A DNA stretch of 56,403 nt. Origin: Calditrichaceae bacterium (GTDB lineage Bacteria; Calditrichota; Calditrichia; RBG-13-44-9; J075). The translations under genes were made by a program, and so were the position numbers. The stretch covers positions 1 through 56,403 of the forward strand of contig JABWBP010000016.1 in NCBI GenBank assembly GCA_013360445.1. Reading direction: 5' to 3'. Shown in pieces: positions 32,849 through 41,062 of the stretch; the stretch's first letter is position 1, and each line of letters starts with the position of its first letter. The notes beneath the pieces were generated by a model. The model saw only the letters and a list, made by a program, of their open reading frames with translations. It searched no databases and was not told where the DNA came from.

Positions 32849-33892
32849 TCACTCTTTCCACTTCCCATCCGCGGTATAGCGGTTAAAATCGAACACATAT
32901 TTCCACCAGTTATTCTGCCGCCCGTCCTCATTAATGCCCGGCGCTTTGGGCAGGTGGGAGAACCACCAGCGCATGTAGTTCAGGTGATAATTCGGCCCGC
33001 CCCAGGTCTCGCAGGAAACTTTCGCGGTCTTGCCGGCCAGGTTGGGATAGTTCAGCCAGTCATCGGCGCTGCTCTCCACTTCCCGGGGATTGGCGTAGTC
33101 GTAATCTTTCTCCCCGTTGGGAGGATAGTGGCAGGTTCCCACCGCGGCCACCCCGTTGGATTGATGGGCGTTGGCGGCGAAACGCGCCCAGTTTGTGGTC
33201 AGTTTATCCACCTCCCAGCCGCCGTAGATGCGCTCCATGCTGGATTCGGTGCGGTGGGAGAGGTTGTGCATCATCTCCGCCACCCCGCGCTCGTAGCTGA
33301 ACCCCATGATCGCAAAGGGGCGGGAGGCTTCCATCGAATCGTACACCCCGCCGTTGATGTAAAACGCGCCCGGCCCGGCCATAGCCGATTCCCAAAATCC
33401 GAAATAGGGCGCCCCGAAAATCCACAACTCGTCGATCTCCCCGCTGTCGATGCGCGGAACCACCCCGTAAGTTTCTAAGAGCAGGGGATAATCGCTGCCG
33501 TCGGGCTGGTGGCAGGTTTCGCGGTTCTCCCAGCACTCTTTGAAGGTTTCGGGAGTGTACACAAAGCCGTCTTCCTTCACCGGGAAGGCGTTTACGTCGC
33601 GCCATTCCACGATTTTGTAACGGATGAATCCCCCGCTGGCCTGCTGGATTTCCTTCATGTAACCCTCCGCCAACTGGCGGGGATCGTTCCATTTATAGAC
33701 CTGGTGCAGCGGGCGGTTGCCTTCGTTGGGGATAAGGGGATCGAGGTTGATGACCAGAACTTTGATTTCTAAATGATCATTACCAGACAGGGGTGTTTGC
33801 TGACTTTGATCGCCTGCACAGGTACAGAGAAAGAAGAGAATTATTGGGTAGCTTGCCACTTTCAGCGCATTCAAAAGAGAGGATAAATTCAT
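32849..33892 (-). CDS. Uncharacterised secreted lipoprotein next to sugar transporter
   Basis: The 347-residue protein has a signal with a lipobox near Cys24/26 (PIILFFLCTCAGD). No family is recognised. Distinct motifs are KVLVINLDPLIP, ERGVAEMMHNLSHRTES, a possible metal site (MHNLSH), FAANAHQSNGVAAVGTCHYPPNG and a Trp-rich C-terminus (NYMRWWFSHLPKAPG). Such composition suggests a globular extracytoplasmic enzyme or binding protein. The start at 33892 is preferred to the upstream GTG because it gives a clean signal peptide. The gene is divergent from the transporter gene and shares its operator region, so it probably belongs to the same sugar system. Confidence 0.6.
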   Translation of the reverse strand: MNLSSLLNALKVASYPIILFFLCTCAGDQSQQTPLSGNDHLEIKVLVINLDPLIPNEGNRPLHQVYKWNDPRQLAEGYMKEIQQASGGFIRYKIVEWRDVNAFPVKEDGFVYTPETFKECWENRETCHQPDGSDYPLLLETYGVVPRIDSGEIDELWIFGAPYFGFWESAMAGPGAFYINGGVYDSMEASRPFAIMGFSYERGVAEMMHNLSHRTESSMERIYGGWEVDKLTTNWARFAANAHQSNGVAAVGTCHYPPNGEKDYDYANPREVESSADDWLNYPNLAGKTAKVSCETWGGPNYHLNYMRWWFSHLPKAPGINEDGRQNNWWKYVFDFNRYTADGKWKE

Positions 33893-33972
33893 CACAGAGC
33901 CTCCATTGCAGTTGTGTAATTGCACTGCCAGTCATCTAATTTTTGGAGTTTATCAACAAAACCGGAGAATAT

Positions 33973-34006
33973 CAATACAAATTGTTAACGCTAACAATTT
34001 GTATTG
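33973..34006. promoter_or_regulatory. LacI/GalR-family operator
   Basis: A 34-base palindrome with perfect 15-base arms (CAATACAAATTGTTA and its complement) surrounds the centre ACGC. The core TGTTAACGCTAACA has the central CG and even symmetry typical of LacI-family sites. It lies between the divergent lipoprotein and transporter genes and could control both. No LacI-family gene is in the window. Confidence 0.7.
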
Positions 34007-34079
34007 TCTATCTCCCCTTCGTTGTGTATTTTCTCCCCTGGCAATCAACGGCGGATCGAAACCAATTCCGGGGCGGCAG

Positions 34080-36368
34080 ATGCGATCAATCGCTGCATTC
34101 CTTTATTTTTTGCTCCTGGCGATTTTCATGCTCCTCGCCTCTCCGCTCTTCGCCCAACAGAAAATCACCCTGCGGGTGGCGAATTGGGCCGGGGCGGACG
34201 AGGTGAAGTTAGAGGAGCGTATCGCCGCGGAGTTCATGCAGCGCCACCCTAACGTGAGCGTGTCCATCGAATCCATCCCCGCCAATTACAAGCAGAAAAT
34301 CCTCACCTCCATCGCCGCCGGGAACGTGGCCGACGTGTTCCTGCTCGACAGCCCCATCATTCCCGCGCTGTTGAATAAAGGGGTGCTGGTGGATCTGAAA
34401 CCATATCTCGCCGAAGGCGGCATCGATCCGGAAATTTTTTTCCCCAACGTGCGGGAGATTTTCGAGAAAGGCGACGCCCTCTACGCCATCCCCAAGGATT
34501 TCACCCCGATCATGATGTATTACAACAAGCGCATGTTCGACAAAAACGGCGTGCCTTACCCGCCCAAAGATTGGACCTGGGACGACTACCTGCGCATCGC
34601 CCAGCAGCTTACCCGCGACAACGACGGCGACGGCCAGCCCGATCAGTTCGGCGCGGTGTTCCAGAATTATTTCTTCCTCTGGCAGCCCTGGATCTGGATG
34701 GCCGGGGGCGACGTGATGAACCCCGCGGGAACCTCCGCGCTGGGCTACTTCAACTCCCCGGAGACCGAGCGGGCCATGCAGTTCCAGATCGATCTGCGCA
34801 ATAAATACAAGGTAGCGCCCGGCTTTACCGGCAGCACCACCGGCGAGGGGGAAAGCGCCGCCGGGGGAACCACCGGGATGTTCTACTCCGACCGGTTGGG
34901 GATGATCTCCAGCGGGCACTGGTCGCTGGTGAACTGGAAAAAATATATGCTGACCGGGGAGCTGGATATCGGGGTGGCGCCCCTCCCCTACCCCAAAGAC
35001 GGCAAAAAGGCCAACGTGATCTATGCCGCCGGCTGGTGCGTGCCGAAGATTACTCCCAACCGGGAGTGGGCGATCAAACTGGCGCTGTTCCTCGGCGGGG
35101 AGCTGGCCGCGCGCATCCGCTCGGAAATGGCCATCGGCATTCCGGCGATCCAAACCGTGGCGGAGGAGCAGGTCGCCAGCGATCCCTACGGGCTGGAGCA
35201 GGTATTTTTGGATGAAGCGCCCTACGGGCGGCAGTCCTGGGGCACGGTGATCGACGAATTCAGCCGCATCGAGACCATCACCCAGCAGGCCGTGGAGCAG
35301 GTGTTAGTGGGCGGGCGGGACATTCACCAGGCCTTTACCGAGGCGGCGCAGACCATCGACGAGGAGTTAGAACGCGCCGCCAAATATTCCGGCGAGGTAA
35401 CGGAGCTGAAGGGCAACCGCGAAATTATCGGTTTCCTGATCTTCGTCGCGGCGCTGGCGGCGCTAATCGCAGCGGCTTTCTACCTTTGGAATTCCCGCCG
35501 GGAGCGGTCGCCATTGGCGCTCGGTTACACATTCCTGGCCCCTTCGTTCATCGTTTTATTGGTGTTCATATTCACCCCGGTGTTCTTCTCGCTCTACCTA
35601 AGCTTTCACCAGTGGAACGTGGTGGCGGCCAACAAGCCCTTCGTGGGGCTGGAAAATTTTAGCCAGTTACTGCGCGACCGTACCTTCTGGAATTCTTTCA
35701 AGAATACCCTGATTTACACCCTGCACGTGCCGGTGGGCATGGCCATTTCCCTGTTCATCGCCATGCTGATGAACCGGAAAATTCGCGGGGTCAACCTCCT
35801 GCGCACCATTTTCTTCCTGCCCAGCGTGGCCTCCTTCGTGGCGGTGGCGCTGGTGTGGCAGTGGATGTATCACCCGGAATTCGGGCTGCTGAACTACCTG
35901 CTCAGCTTTTTCGGGGTGGAGCGGATCGGCTGGCTTTCGGATCCCAACCTGGCGCTGGTTTCGGTGATGATCCTGAGCGTGTGGATGGGCATCGGCTACC
36001 AGATGGTGATCTTCCTGGCCGGCTTGCAGAGCATTCCGGAGGAGCTTTACGAAGTGGCGCTTACCGAGGGAGCCAGCGCCTGGCAGCGGTTTCGCTATAT
36101 CACCCTGCCGCTACTCAAACCGACCACCTTTTTCGTGCTCATCACCTCGGTGATCGGCTCCTTCCAGGTGTTCACCTTAGTGTACGTGATGACCCAGGGC
36201 GGCCCCCTGCGCGCTACCGACGTGGTGGTGTTCCACATCTACAAAAACGCCTGGGATTACCTGAAAATGGGCTACGCCTCGGCCATTTCCTGGGTGCTGT
36301 TCATCGTCATCATGCTGATTACCTGGGCGCAGTTCCGGTTTATCGGGAAGGGCGTGGAATATCGGTGA
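34080..36368 (+). CDS. Fusion of ABC sugar-binding protein and MalF-type permease
   Basis: A 763-residue protein joins two normally separate transporter parts. Residues 1-25 are a signal peptide, followed by a family 1 solute-binding protein (about 26-430: KITLRVANWAGADE, FTPIMMYYNKRMFD, WTWDDYLRIAQQL, QPWIWMAGGD). A membrane segment is at about 447-468 (FLIFVAALAALIAAAFYLW), then a six-helix MalF-like permease carries the EAA loop EVALTEGASAWQRFRYITLP that docks the ATPase. The fusion should tether the binding domain to the transporter. The ATG at 34080 gives the clean signal peptide; the upstream in-frame extension runs over the operator. The MalG partner follows after a repeat-filled gap. 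The ATPase must come from elsewhere. Confidence 0.9.
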   Translation: MRSIAAFLYFLLLAIFMLLASPLFAQQKITLRVANWAGADEVKLEERIAAEFMQRHPNVSVSIESIPANYKQKILTSIAAGNVADVFLLDSPIIPALLNKGVLVDLKPYLAEGGIDPEIFFPNVREIFEKGDALYAIPKDFTPIMMYYNKRMFDKNGVPYPPKDWTWDDYLRIAQQLTRDNDGDGQPDQFGAVFQNYFFLWQPWIWMAGGDVMNPAGTSALGYFNSPETERAMQFQIDLRNKYKVAPGFTGSTTGEGESAAGGTTGMFYSDRLGMISSGHWSLVNWKKYMLTGELDIGVAPLPYPKDGKKANVIYAAGWCVPKITPNREWAIKLALFLGGELAARIRSEMAIGIPAIQTVAEEQVASDPYGLEQVFLDEAPYGRQSWGTVIDEFSRIETITQQAVEQVLVGGRDIHQAFTEAAQTIDEELERAAKYSGEVTELKGNREIIGFLIFVAALAALIAAAFYLWNSRRERSPLALGYTFLAPSFIVLLVFIFTPVFFSLYLSFHQWNVVAANKPFVGLENFSQLLRDRTFWNSFKNTLIYTLHVPVGMAISLFIAMLMNRKIRGVNLLRTIFFLPSVASFVAVALVWQWMYHPEFGLLNYLLSFFGVERIGWLSDPNLALVSVMILSVWMGIGYQMVIFLAGLQSIPEELYEVALTEGASAWQRFRYITLPLLKPTTFFVLITSVIGSFQVFTLVYVMTQGGPLRATDVVVFHIYKNAWDYLKMGYASAISWVLFIVIMLITWAQFRFIGKGVEYR

Positions 36369-36394
36369 TGTAATACGATGTAATGCGATGTGAT

Positions 36395-36422
36395 GTAGAG
36401 ATGTCGCATGCAACGTCTCTAC
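36395..36422. repeat. GTAGAGATGTCGCATGC-type palindromic repeat
   Basis: A 28-base near-perfect palindrome with centre GCATGC and outer arms GTAGAGA/TCTCTAC lies between the two permease genes. Words of this kind are common dispersed repeats in many bacteria. Confidence 0.6.
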
Positions 36423-36461
36423 CAAAATATCCAAAAATTAAAAGTAACTATTCAGGTTTTT

Positions 36462-36565
36462 TGCCACAGAGTTCACAGAGAGCACAGAGATATGGAAAAG
36501 TGCGTTAAACAAACCCCTTTATTAGAAAAAAATGTTCCTCTTAAATTCTTTCTCTGTGACCTTTG
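36462..36565. repeat. Dispersed inverted repeat (GCCACAGAGTTCACAGAG type)
   Basis: TGCCACAGAGTTCACAGAG words at the left face TTCTCTGTGACCTTTGC at the right, between the fused permease and the second permease. No gene is visible in 36369-36624. Confidence 0.5.
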
Positions 36566-36624
36566 CATGGTGAGTTTATCGAACCATGTGGCTGAATAGT
36601 AACAATTAAAACACAAAACCCCAA

Positions 36625-37464
36625 ATGTTGTCAAAAAACCCTATTATCAAATCCATCCGCAAATTGTTCCTCTACGGCTTTCTGTTTTTGTTAGCCCTCT
36701 CCATGCTCGCCCCGTTTCTCTGGATGGTGCTTAGCTCTTTTATGAGCGAGCTGGAGATGTTCAGCTTTCCCCCAAAATTGCTGCCGGAGAAGCTGCGCTG
36801 GAGCAATTATACCGAGGCGCTCACCCTGCTGCCCTTCGACCGCTTCTTTTTGAATACGATTGTGGTGACCCTGTTCGCGGCGGCGGGGCAGTTGCTCACC
36901 TGCTCCATGGCCGGGTACGCCTTCGCCCGGCTGCGCTTCCGGGGAAGGGATAAAATTTTTGCCCTCTACCTTTCCACCATGATGATCCCCGCCATCGTCA
37001 CCCTGATTCCTTCTTACCTGATCATCAACGCCTTCGGCTGGATGGACAGCTACTGGGCGATTTTCACCCCCCTGCTCACCAGCGTGTGGGGAATTTTTCT
37101 GCTGCGGCAGTTTTTCCTTACCATCCCCCGGGATTACGAGGACGCCGCGCGCATCGACGGCGCTTCGGAGTGGACCATTTACTGGCGGGTGATCCTGCCC
37201 CTCTCCACCCCGGCGCTGGGCACTCTGGCAATCTTCGCCTTCATGGCCTCCTGGAAGGATTTCCTGTGGCCCCTCATCGTCACCTCCCGCAACGACATGC
37301 GCACCGTGGAAGTGGGCATCGCCATGTTCCACAGCCTGCACGCCAGCAACTGGCAGTACCAGATGGCCGCCGCCGTGGTGGTCATGCTGCCCATTGCGTT
37401 GATCTTCTTCTTCACCCAGAAATATTTTATTAAGGGGATTACCCTCTCGGGATTGAAAGAATAA
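36625..37464 (+). CDS. MalG-type sugar ABC transporter permease
   Basis: The 279-residue protein is a typical carbohydrate ABC permease with six hydrophobic segments and the EAA loop DYEDAARIDGASEWTIYWRVILPL (about 170-193). It should pair with the upstream binding-protein/permease fusion. The C-terminus QKYFIKGITLSGLKE is the classic end of MalG-type permeases. The gap to the fusion gene (about 256 bases) is filled with dispersed repeats. Substrate is a sugar or oligosaccharide by family and by the downstream glycosidase. Confidence 0.93.
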   Translation: MLSKNPIIKSIRKLFLYGFLFLLALSMLAPFLWMVLSSFMSELEMFSFPPKLLPEKLRWSNYTEALTLLPFDRFFLNTIVVTLFAAAGQLLTCSMAGYAFARLRFRGRDKIFALYLSTMMIPAIVTLIPSYLIINAFGWMDSYWAIFTPLLTSVWGIFLLRQFFLTIPRDYEDAARIDGASEWTIYWRVILPLSTPALGTLAIFAFMASWKDFLWPLIVTSRNDMRTVEVGIAMFHSLHASNWQYQMAAAVVVMLPIALIFFFTQKYFIKGITLSGLKE

Positions 37465-37495
37465 CCCTTCGATACGCGATTTTAAAAAACAAAAT
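37464..37495. repeat. 32-bp direct repeat, left copy
   Basis: This sequence (ACCCTTCGATACGCGATTTT then an A-rich end) recurs exactly at 37825-37856, on the other side of the broken GIY-YIG gene. Confidence 0.75.
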
Positions 37496-37515
37496 AAACA
37501 TACAGGAACTCCCAA

Positions 37516-37809
37516 ATGCCCAAAGCCTGGGTGTACATTCTCAAATGTTCCGATGGCTCTTACTATGTCGGGAGCACAATGAGCCTGAAAAAGCGATTGG
37601 CTGAACATCAAAATGGAGAGGGCAGCGAGTGAACGAAAATGCGGCTTCCGGTGGAACTGGTGTTTTCCCAGGAAATGCCGGACAAGAATCAGGCCTATTT
37701 GATTGAACAGCAGATTAAAAAGTGGTCGAGAGCGAAGAAGGAAGCGTTGATAAACGGCAAGTGGGATTTGTTAAAATACCTGGCGAAAAAACCGAAATTT
37801 CGGAAATGA
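37516..37809 (+). pseudogene. GIY-YIG nuclease gene with in-frame stop
   Basis: The frame starts WVYILKCSDGSYYVGST (GIY-YIG motif as VYI...YVG) and continues with KKRLAEHQNGEGSE, then a TGA at 37630-37632, and the family pattern resumes in the same frame (TKMRLPVELVFSQEM, AYLIEQQIKKWSRAKKEALI). Complete small GIY-YIG nucleases (UvrC-like catalytic domain, about 90-100 residues) have this length, so a single substitution broke it. It is flanked by exact 32-bp direct repeats and precedes a palindromic element. Confidence 0.85.
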
Positions 37810-37822
37810 TGCCGCGCCCTTC

Positions 37823-37974
37823 GCACCCTTCGATACGCGATTTTAAAAAACAAAATCGCTACTCAGGGTGCTGCGCGGGGGTGAAGCGTGAAAGGTTTTG
37901 CCCGATGGTGAAGAAGGAAGAAGGGCAGCACCCTGAGTAGCCGCCGGTAGTTTCGGCGGCGTATCGAAGGGTGC
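37823..37974. repeat. Nested-palindrome mobile repeat element
   Basis: Outer 16-base arms GCACCCTTCGATACGC (37823-37838) and its complement (37959-37974) and inner 16-base arms CTACTCAGGGTGCTGC (37859-37874) and its complement (37925-37940) are all perfect. The left part contains the second 32-bp direct repeat (37825-37856). The element lies between the GIY-YIG pseudogene and the glycosidase gene. Confidence 0.8.
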
Positions 37975-38009
37975 TATCCTAAAACACTCATTCAAAGGAG
38001 ACTCTGAAA

Positions 38010-40265
38010 GTGGAAAAGTTGGACATTCTCGAGTATTTATCCCGCAAAGATAAATGGTACCTCGGCGGGGGGAACCGGCTGCTGTGGGCCCCGCCCTTTC
38101 CGAAGTTTCTCGACTGGCCGGGATTTTGGGACCCGGCACAATATTACAATTATCCCTTTGCCCCGGTATTTACCTTCAGCCTGTTGGATGAAAACGGCAG
38201 GGAGATTCCCCTGGAGTTCCGCAAGCGGGATTGGCAGCCGCAGCGGATTCTGCAAACCTATAAAACATCCGCGAAATTAGCGGTCAGCGAGCGCAAATCT
38301 TTGCTCCCCAACGACTGTCTGGCTTCGGATTTTACCATCGAGAATCTCTCCGGGCAAAAACGCAAGCTGCACTTGGTGCTGTGGACCGTGCAGGAATCCT
38401 TTCCCGCGCAGCAGAATAATTTTCTTACCGGGGTGGAATACCACGAGGGGGCGCTGCGCTTCCGCAAACATCTTCGCTATCGCGAACAGCCGGTGGTATA
38501 TGAATTCGGCTGCGCGTTAGGGATGAACCTCCCGGTAACCTCCTTCAGCGTGAATCTCAGCGAAGGCGCCGTCAATACCCCGCGCTGGGATTACACCCCT
38601 TTTTACGAGCAGATCGATAGCGGCAGCCTGAATAACCGCATCAATGTTACCGGCACGGAGAATGACGGGCTGATCTACCTGGGCCTGCAGGCGGAAATCA
38701 CCGTGGGGGCGAATTCGCAGACCAGCGTCACCGCCGCCTTTGCAGCCGCTGAGACCCCCGAAGAAGCAGCGGCGAACCTCTCCGACTCCCTCTTTCCGGC
38801 CTCGCCAAAGCCTACAAATCCCCTGAAATCGGCGGAAAAGCACTGGTCGGAATACTTCGCCGCCCTGCCTTATTTCGAGTGCTCCGATCCCTACTTGCAA
38901 AAGTATTACTGGTATCGCTGGTACGGGCTGCGGCTGTTCACCATCCGCGGCGGGGAGCACAATTATCCTTACCCGGCAATTTGCGAGGGGTTAGGCAGCT
39001 TCCGGGTGCCGATCACCTACAGCGCCCAGTGCCACATCCTGGAAACCCGCTGGATGGATCGCCCGGAGATCGGCCAGGGCAGCCTGCTGAATTTCATCCA
39101 CAACCAGAAGGAGAACGGCAATTTCATCGGCCACGTCTATCCCCGCTGGCTGCACCAGGAGAGCTTTTATCACGCCAACTGGGCGACTATCGAGCAGATG
39201 AACCACGTCCATCCCGACGACGATTTCCTGCGCCGCATTTACCCGGGGCTGAAAAAATATTTAGAATATTTCGACCGCGAGCGCGACCGGGAAAACAGCG
39301 GGCTGTACGACATTCAGAACCACTACGAGACCGGGCAGGAGTACATGCACCGCTACGTGGCCGTGGAGGAGCGCGCCGACGGCATCCACTGGGGCGAAGT
39401 GTTCCGCCTGAAAGGGGTGGACGTGACGGTGTACATTTATGAGATCAAAAAAATGATGGCCCGGCTAGCGGAGAAATTCGGCTACGCCGGGGAGGCCCGG
39501 CGCTGGCGGGAGGGCGCGGAGAAAACCCGCGCGGCAATTTTAAGCGAAATGTGGCACCCGGAACTGGAGATGTTCAGCGACCTGGATCCCCGCAGTTGGC
39601 GGCGCACCGCGGTAAAAGCCGGGGTGTGTTTTTATCCCTACTTTACCGACATCGTCGATGAAAACCACCTCCCCGGCCTGAAAAAGCGCCTGCTCAACCC
39701 GGAAGAGTTCTGGACTCCCTATCCCGCGCCTTCATCCAGCGTGGACGATCCCTACTTCGACGCCGAGGCGCGCTGGAAGGGCAAGCGCATGAACTGCCCC
39801 TGGAACGGGCGGGTATGGCCGATGACCAACAGCCACCTCGCCGAGGCCCTGGCGGTGAGCGGCCTGCGCTTCAACGACGCCCTGCTCAAAGAGAAAGCGG
39901 TGGAATTCATCGCCAAATTCATTGGCATGATGTTCTACGACGGCGACCCCAACCGCCCCAACTGCTACGAGCACTACAATCCCTTCAGCGGCAAAGCCTG
40001 CATTTACCGCGGGGTGGACGACTACCAGCACTCCTGGGTGGTGGAGTTGATCATCAAATACCTGTGCGGCATCCAACCGCAGGAAGACGCCCTGGTAGTG
40101 GAACCGCTCCCCTTCCCCCTGAAGCGATTCGTGATCGAGCGGGTACCCTGGCGGGGCCGGCGGGTGAAGGTAGAACGCGCGGGGAATAAATTCTCCGTGT
40201 GGGTGGATGGGAAGCTGGAGGGACGGGGGAAGATTGGGGAGAGGGTGGTGATCACTCATATATGA
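38010..40265 (+). CDS. GH63/trehalase-like (alpha/alpha)6-barrel glycoside hydrolase
   Basis: The 751-residue protein has an N-terminal beta domain (about 1-260) and a C-terminal (alpha/alpha)6 barrel. Motifs of the MGH1-like/GH63/GH37 group are GLYDIQNHYETGQEYM, WNGRVWPMTNSHLAEAL and HYNPFSGKACIYRGVDDYQHSWVVELI, the last bearing likely acidic and His catalytic-site residues. It has no signal peptide and so should act on the imported sugar. The start is GTG with AAAGGAG nine bases before it. It follows the sugar transporter and completes a small uptake-and-cleavage locus. The exact substrate is unknown. Confidence 0.82.
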   Translation: MEKLDILEYLSRKDKWYLGGGNRLLWAPPFPKFLDWPGFWDPAQYYNYPFAPVFTFSLLDENGREIPLEFRKRDWQPQRILQTYKTSAKLAVSERKSLLPNDCLASDFTIENLSGQKRKLHLVLWTVQESFPAQQNNFLTGVEYHEGALRFRKHLRYREQPVVYEFGCALGMNLPVTSFSVNLSEGAVNTPRWDYTPFYEQIDSGSLNNRINVTGTENDGLIYLGLQAEITVGANSQTSVTAAFAAAETPEEAAANLSDSLFPASPKPTNPLKSAEKHWSEYFAALPYFECSDPYLQKYYWYRWYGLRLFTIRGGEHNYPYPAICEGLGSFRVPITYSAQCHILETRWMDRPEIGQGSLLNFIHNQKENGNFIGHVYPRWLHQESFYHANWATIEQMNHVHPDDDFLRRIYPGLKKYLEYFDRERDRENSGLYDIQNHYETGQEYMHRYVAVEERADGIHWGEVFRLKGVDVTVYIYEIKKMMARLAEKFGYAGEARRWREGAEKTRAAILSEMWHPELEMFSDLDPRSWRRTAVKAGVCFYPYFTDIVDENHLPGLKKRLLNPEEFWTPYPAPSSSVDDPYFDAEARWKGKRMNCPWNGRVWPMTNSHLAEALAVSGLRFNDALLKEKAVEFIAKFIGMMFYDGDPNRPNCYEHYNPFSGKACIYRGVDDYQHSWVVELIIKYLCGIQPQEDALVVEPLPFPLKRFVIERVPWRGRRVKVERAGNKFSVWVDGKLEGRGKIGERVVITHI

Positions 40266-40289
40266 TCTTGAGCTTTAAGGTGATAGTCT

Positions 40290-40946
40290 TTATAAGACTG
40301 CCCGCATCATCCCCCGCGCAAATTCAATTTCATCGCTGTTGATGGTGTGCCCCATGCGGGGATAGAGCCGCAGGGTTACTTCCCCGCCCATTTTTTTCAA
40401 TACTGCGGCGGTTTCTTCTACCCGCTCCCGGGGAATGTGGGGATCCGGGTCGCTGCACCCCAGGAACACCGGGGTACCCGCCAGGGCACCGGGATAATCG
40501 CGCGGGGTTCCCCCCGGGCCGATCAATCCCCCGCTGAAGCCGATCAACCCCCCGTAACGCCGGGCGCGGCGCGCCGCGAATTCCGTGGCCAGGCAGGCGC
40601 CCTGGGAAAACCCCAGGAGAAACACTCTCTCCGCGGGAAATCCTTTATCCTCTAATTCGGCGAGGATATCCGCAATCGCCTGCAAGCCGGAAGTGATCCC
40701 CGGCTCGTTCTGCGGAATGGGCGCTAAAAAGCTGAAGGGATACCAGGTATTCCCGGACGCCTGGGGGGCGAAGTACGCGAAATCCGGCTGGCCCAGCTCC
40801 GGCGCGAGGCTTATAATATCCCGCGCATCCGCGCCTCTTCCGTGAACCATGATCATCGCCGCCCTGGCTTGCTCCGGGGGCGCGCCGCTGTGCAGAACCG
40901 GCTGCCCCTGGTGAGGCCCGGCTGCGTTTCCGATATTTTGTTTCAT
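40290..40946 (-). CDS. Phospholipase/carboxylesterase-type alpha/beta hydrolase (MhqD/YpfH-like)
   Basis: The 218-residue protein has the nucleophile elbow GFSQGA, an early GRGADA loop and a late MGHTIN with the catalytic His; a GCSDPD segment supplies the likely Asp. The family hydrolyses esters of small molecules. MhqD of Bacillus, next to a ring-cleaving dioxygenase, is of this type, and here too the next gene upstream is a VOC ring-cleaving dioxygenase. It is the last gene of the 40.3-45.4 kb series. The start at 40946 gives a normal length. Confidence 0.88.
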   Translation of the reverse strand: MKQNIGNAAGPHQGQPVLHSGAPPEQARAAMIMVHGRGADARDIISLAPELGQPDFAYFAPQASGNTWYPFSFLAPIPQNEPGITSGLQAIADILAELEDKGFPAERVFLLGFSQGACLATEFAARRARRYGGLIGFSGGLIGPGGTPRDYPGALAGTPVFLGCSDPDPHIPRERVEETAAVLKKMGGEVTLRLYPRMGHTINSDEIEFARGMMRAVL

Positions 40947-40966
40947 CTATCAGCGCTTTCTATATT

Positions 40967-41062
40967 GTCATTCATAGTCATTTGGCTTTGCCGTCATTTA
41001 GCTTCGCTGTCATTAGCTTCGCTGTCATTGGCTTCGTTGTCATTGGGCTTTGCCGTCATTTG
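40967..41062. repeat. Tandem short-word repeat (GTCATTnGCTTCGCT type)
   Basis: About six imperfect units of 14-18 bases, each beginning GTCATT and followed by GGCTTTGCC or GCTTCGCT, run from the end of the dioxygenase gene. The last unit includes the dioxygenase stop codon. Confidence 0.7.

Noticed and set aside
33906-34079. Upstream in-frame extension of the transporter fusion (58 extra residues)
   Set aside because: It would run across the palindromic operator and bury the signal peptide; the ATG at 34080 is a better start.
34209-35153. Long minus-strand open frames opposite the GC-rich transporter and glycosidase genes
   Set aside because: They follow the codon-position bias of the sense genes and have unnatural His/Gly/Val-rich composition; treated as shadows.
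34080-36368. Fusion of binding protein and permease as an assembly frameshift artefact
   Set aside because: The frame is continuous through a well-formed linker and extra membrane segment, with no frame change or stop, so a genuine fusion is more likely.
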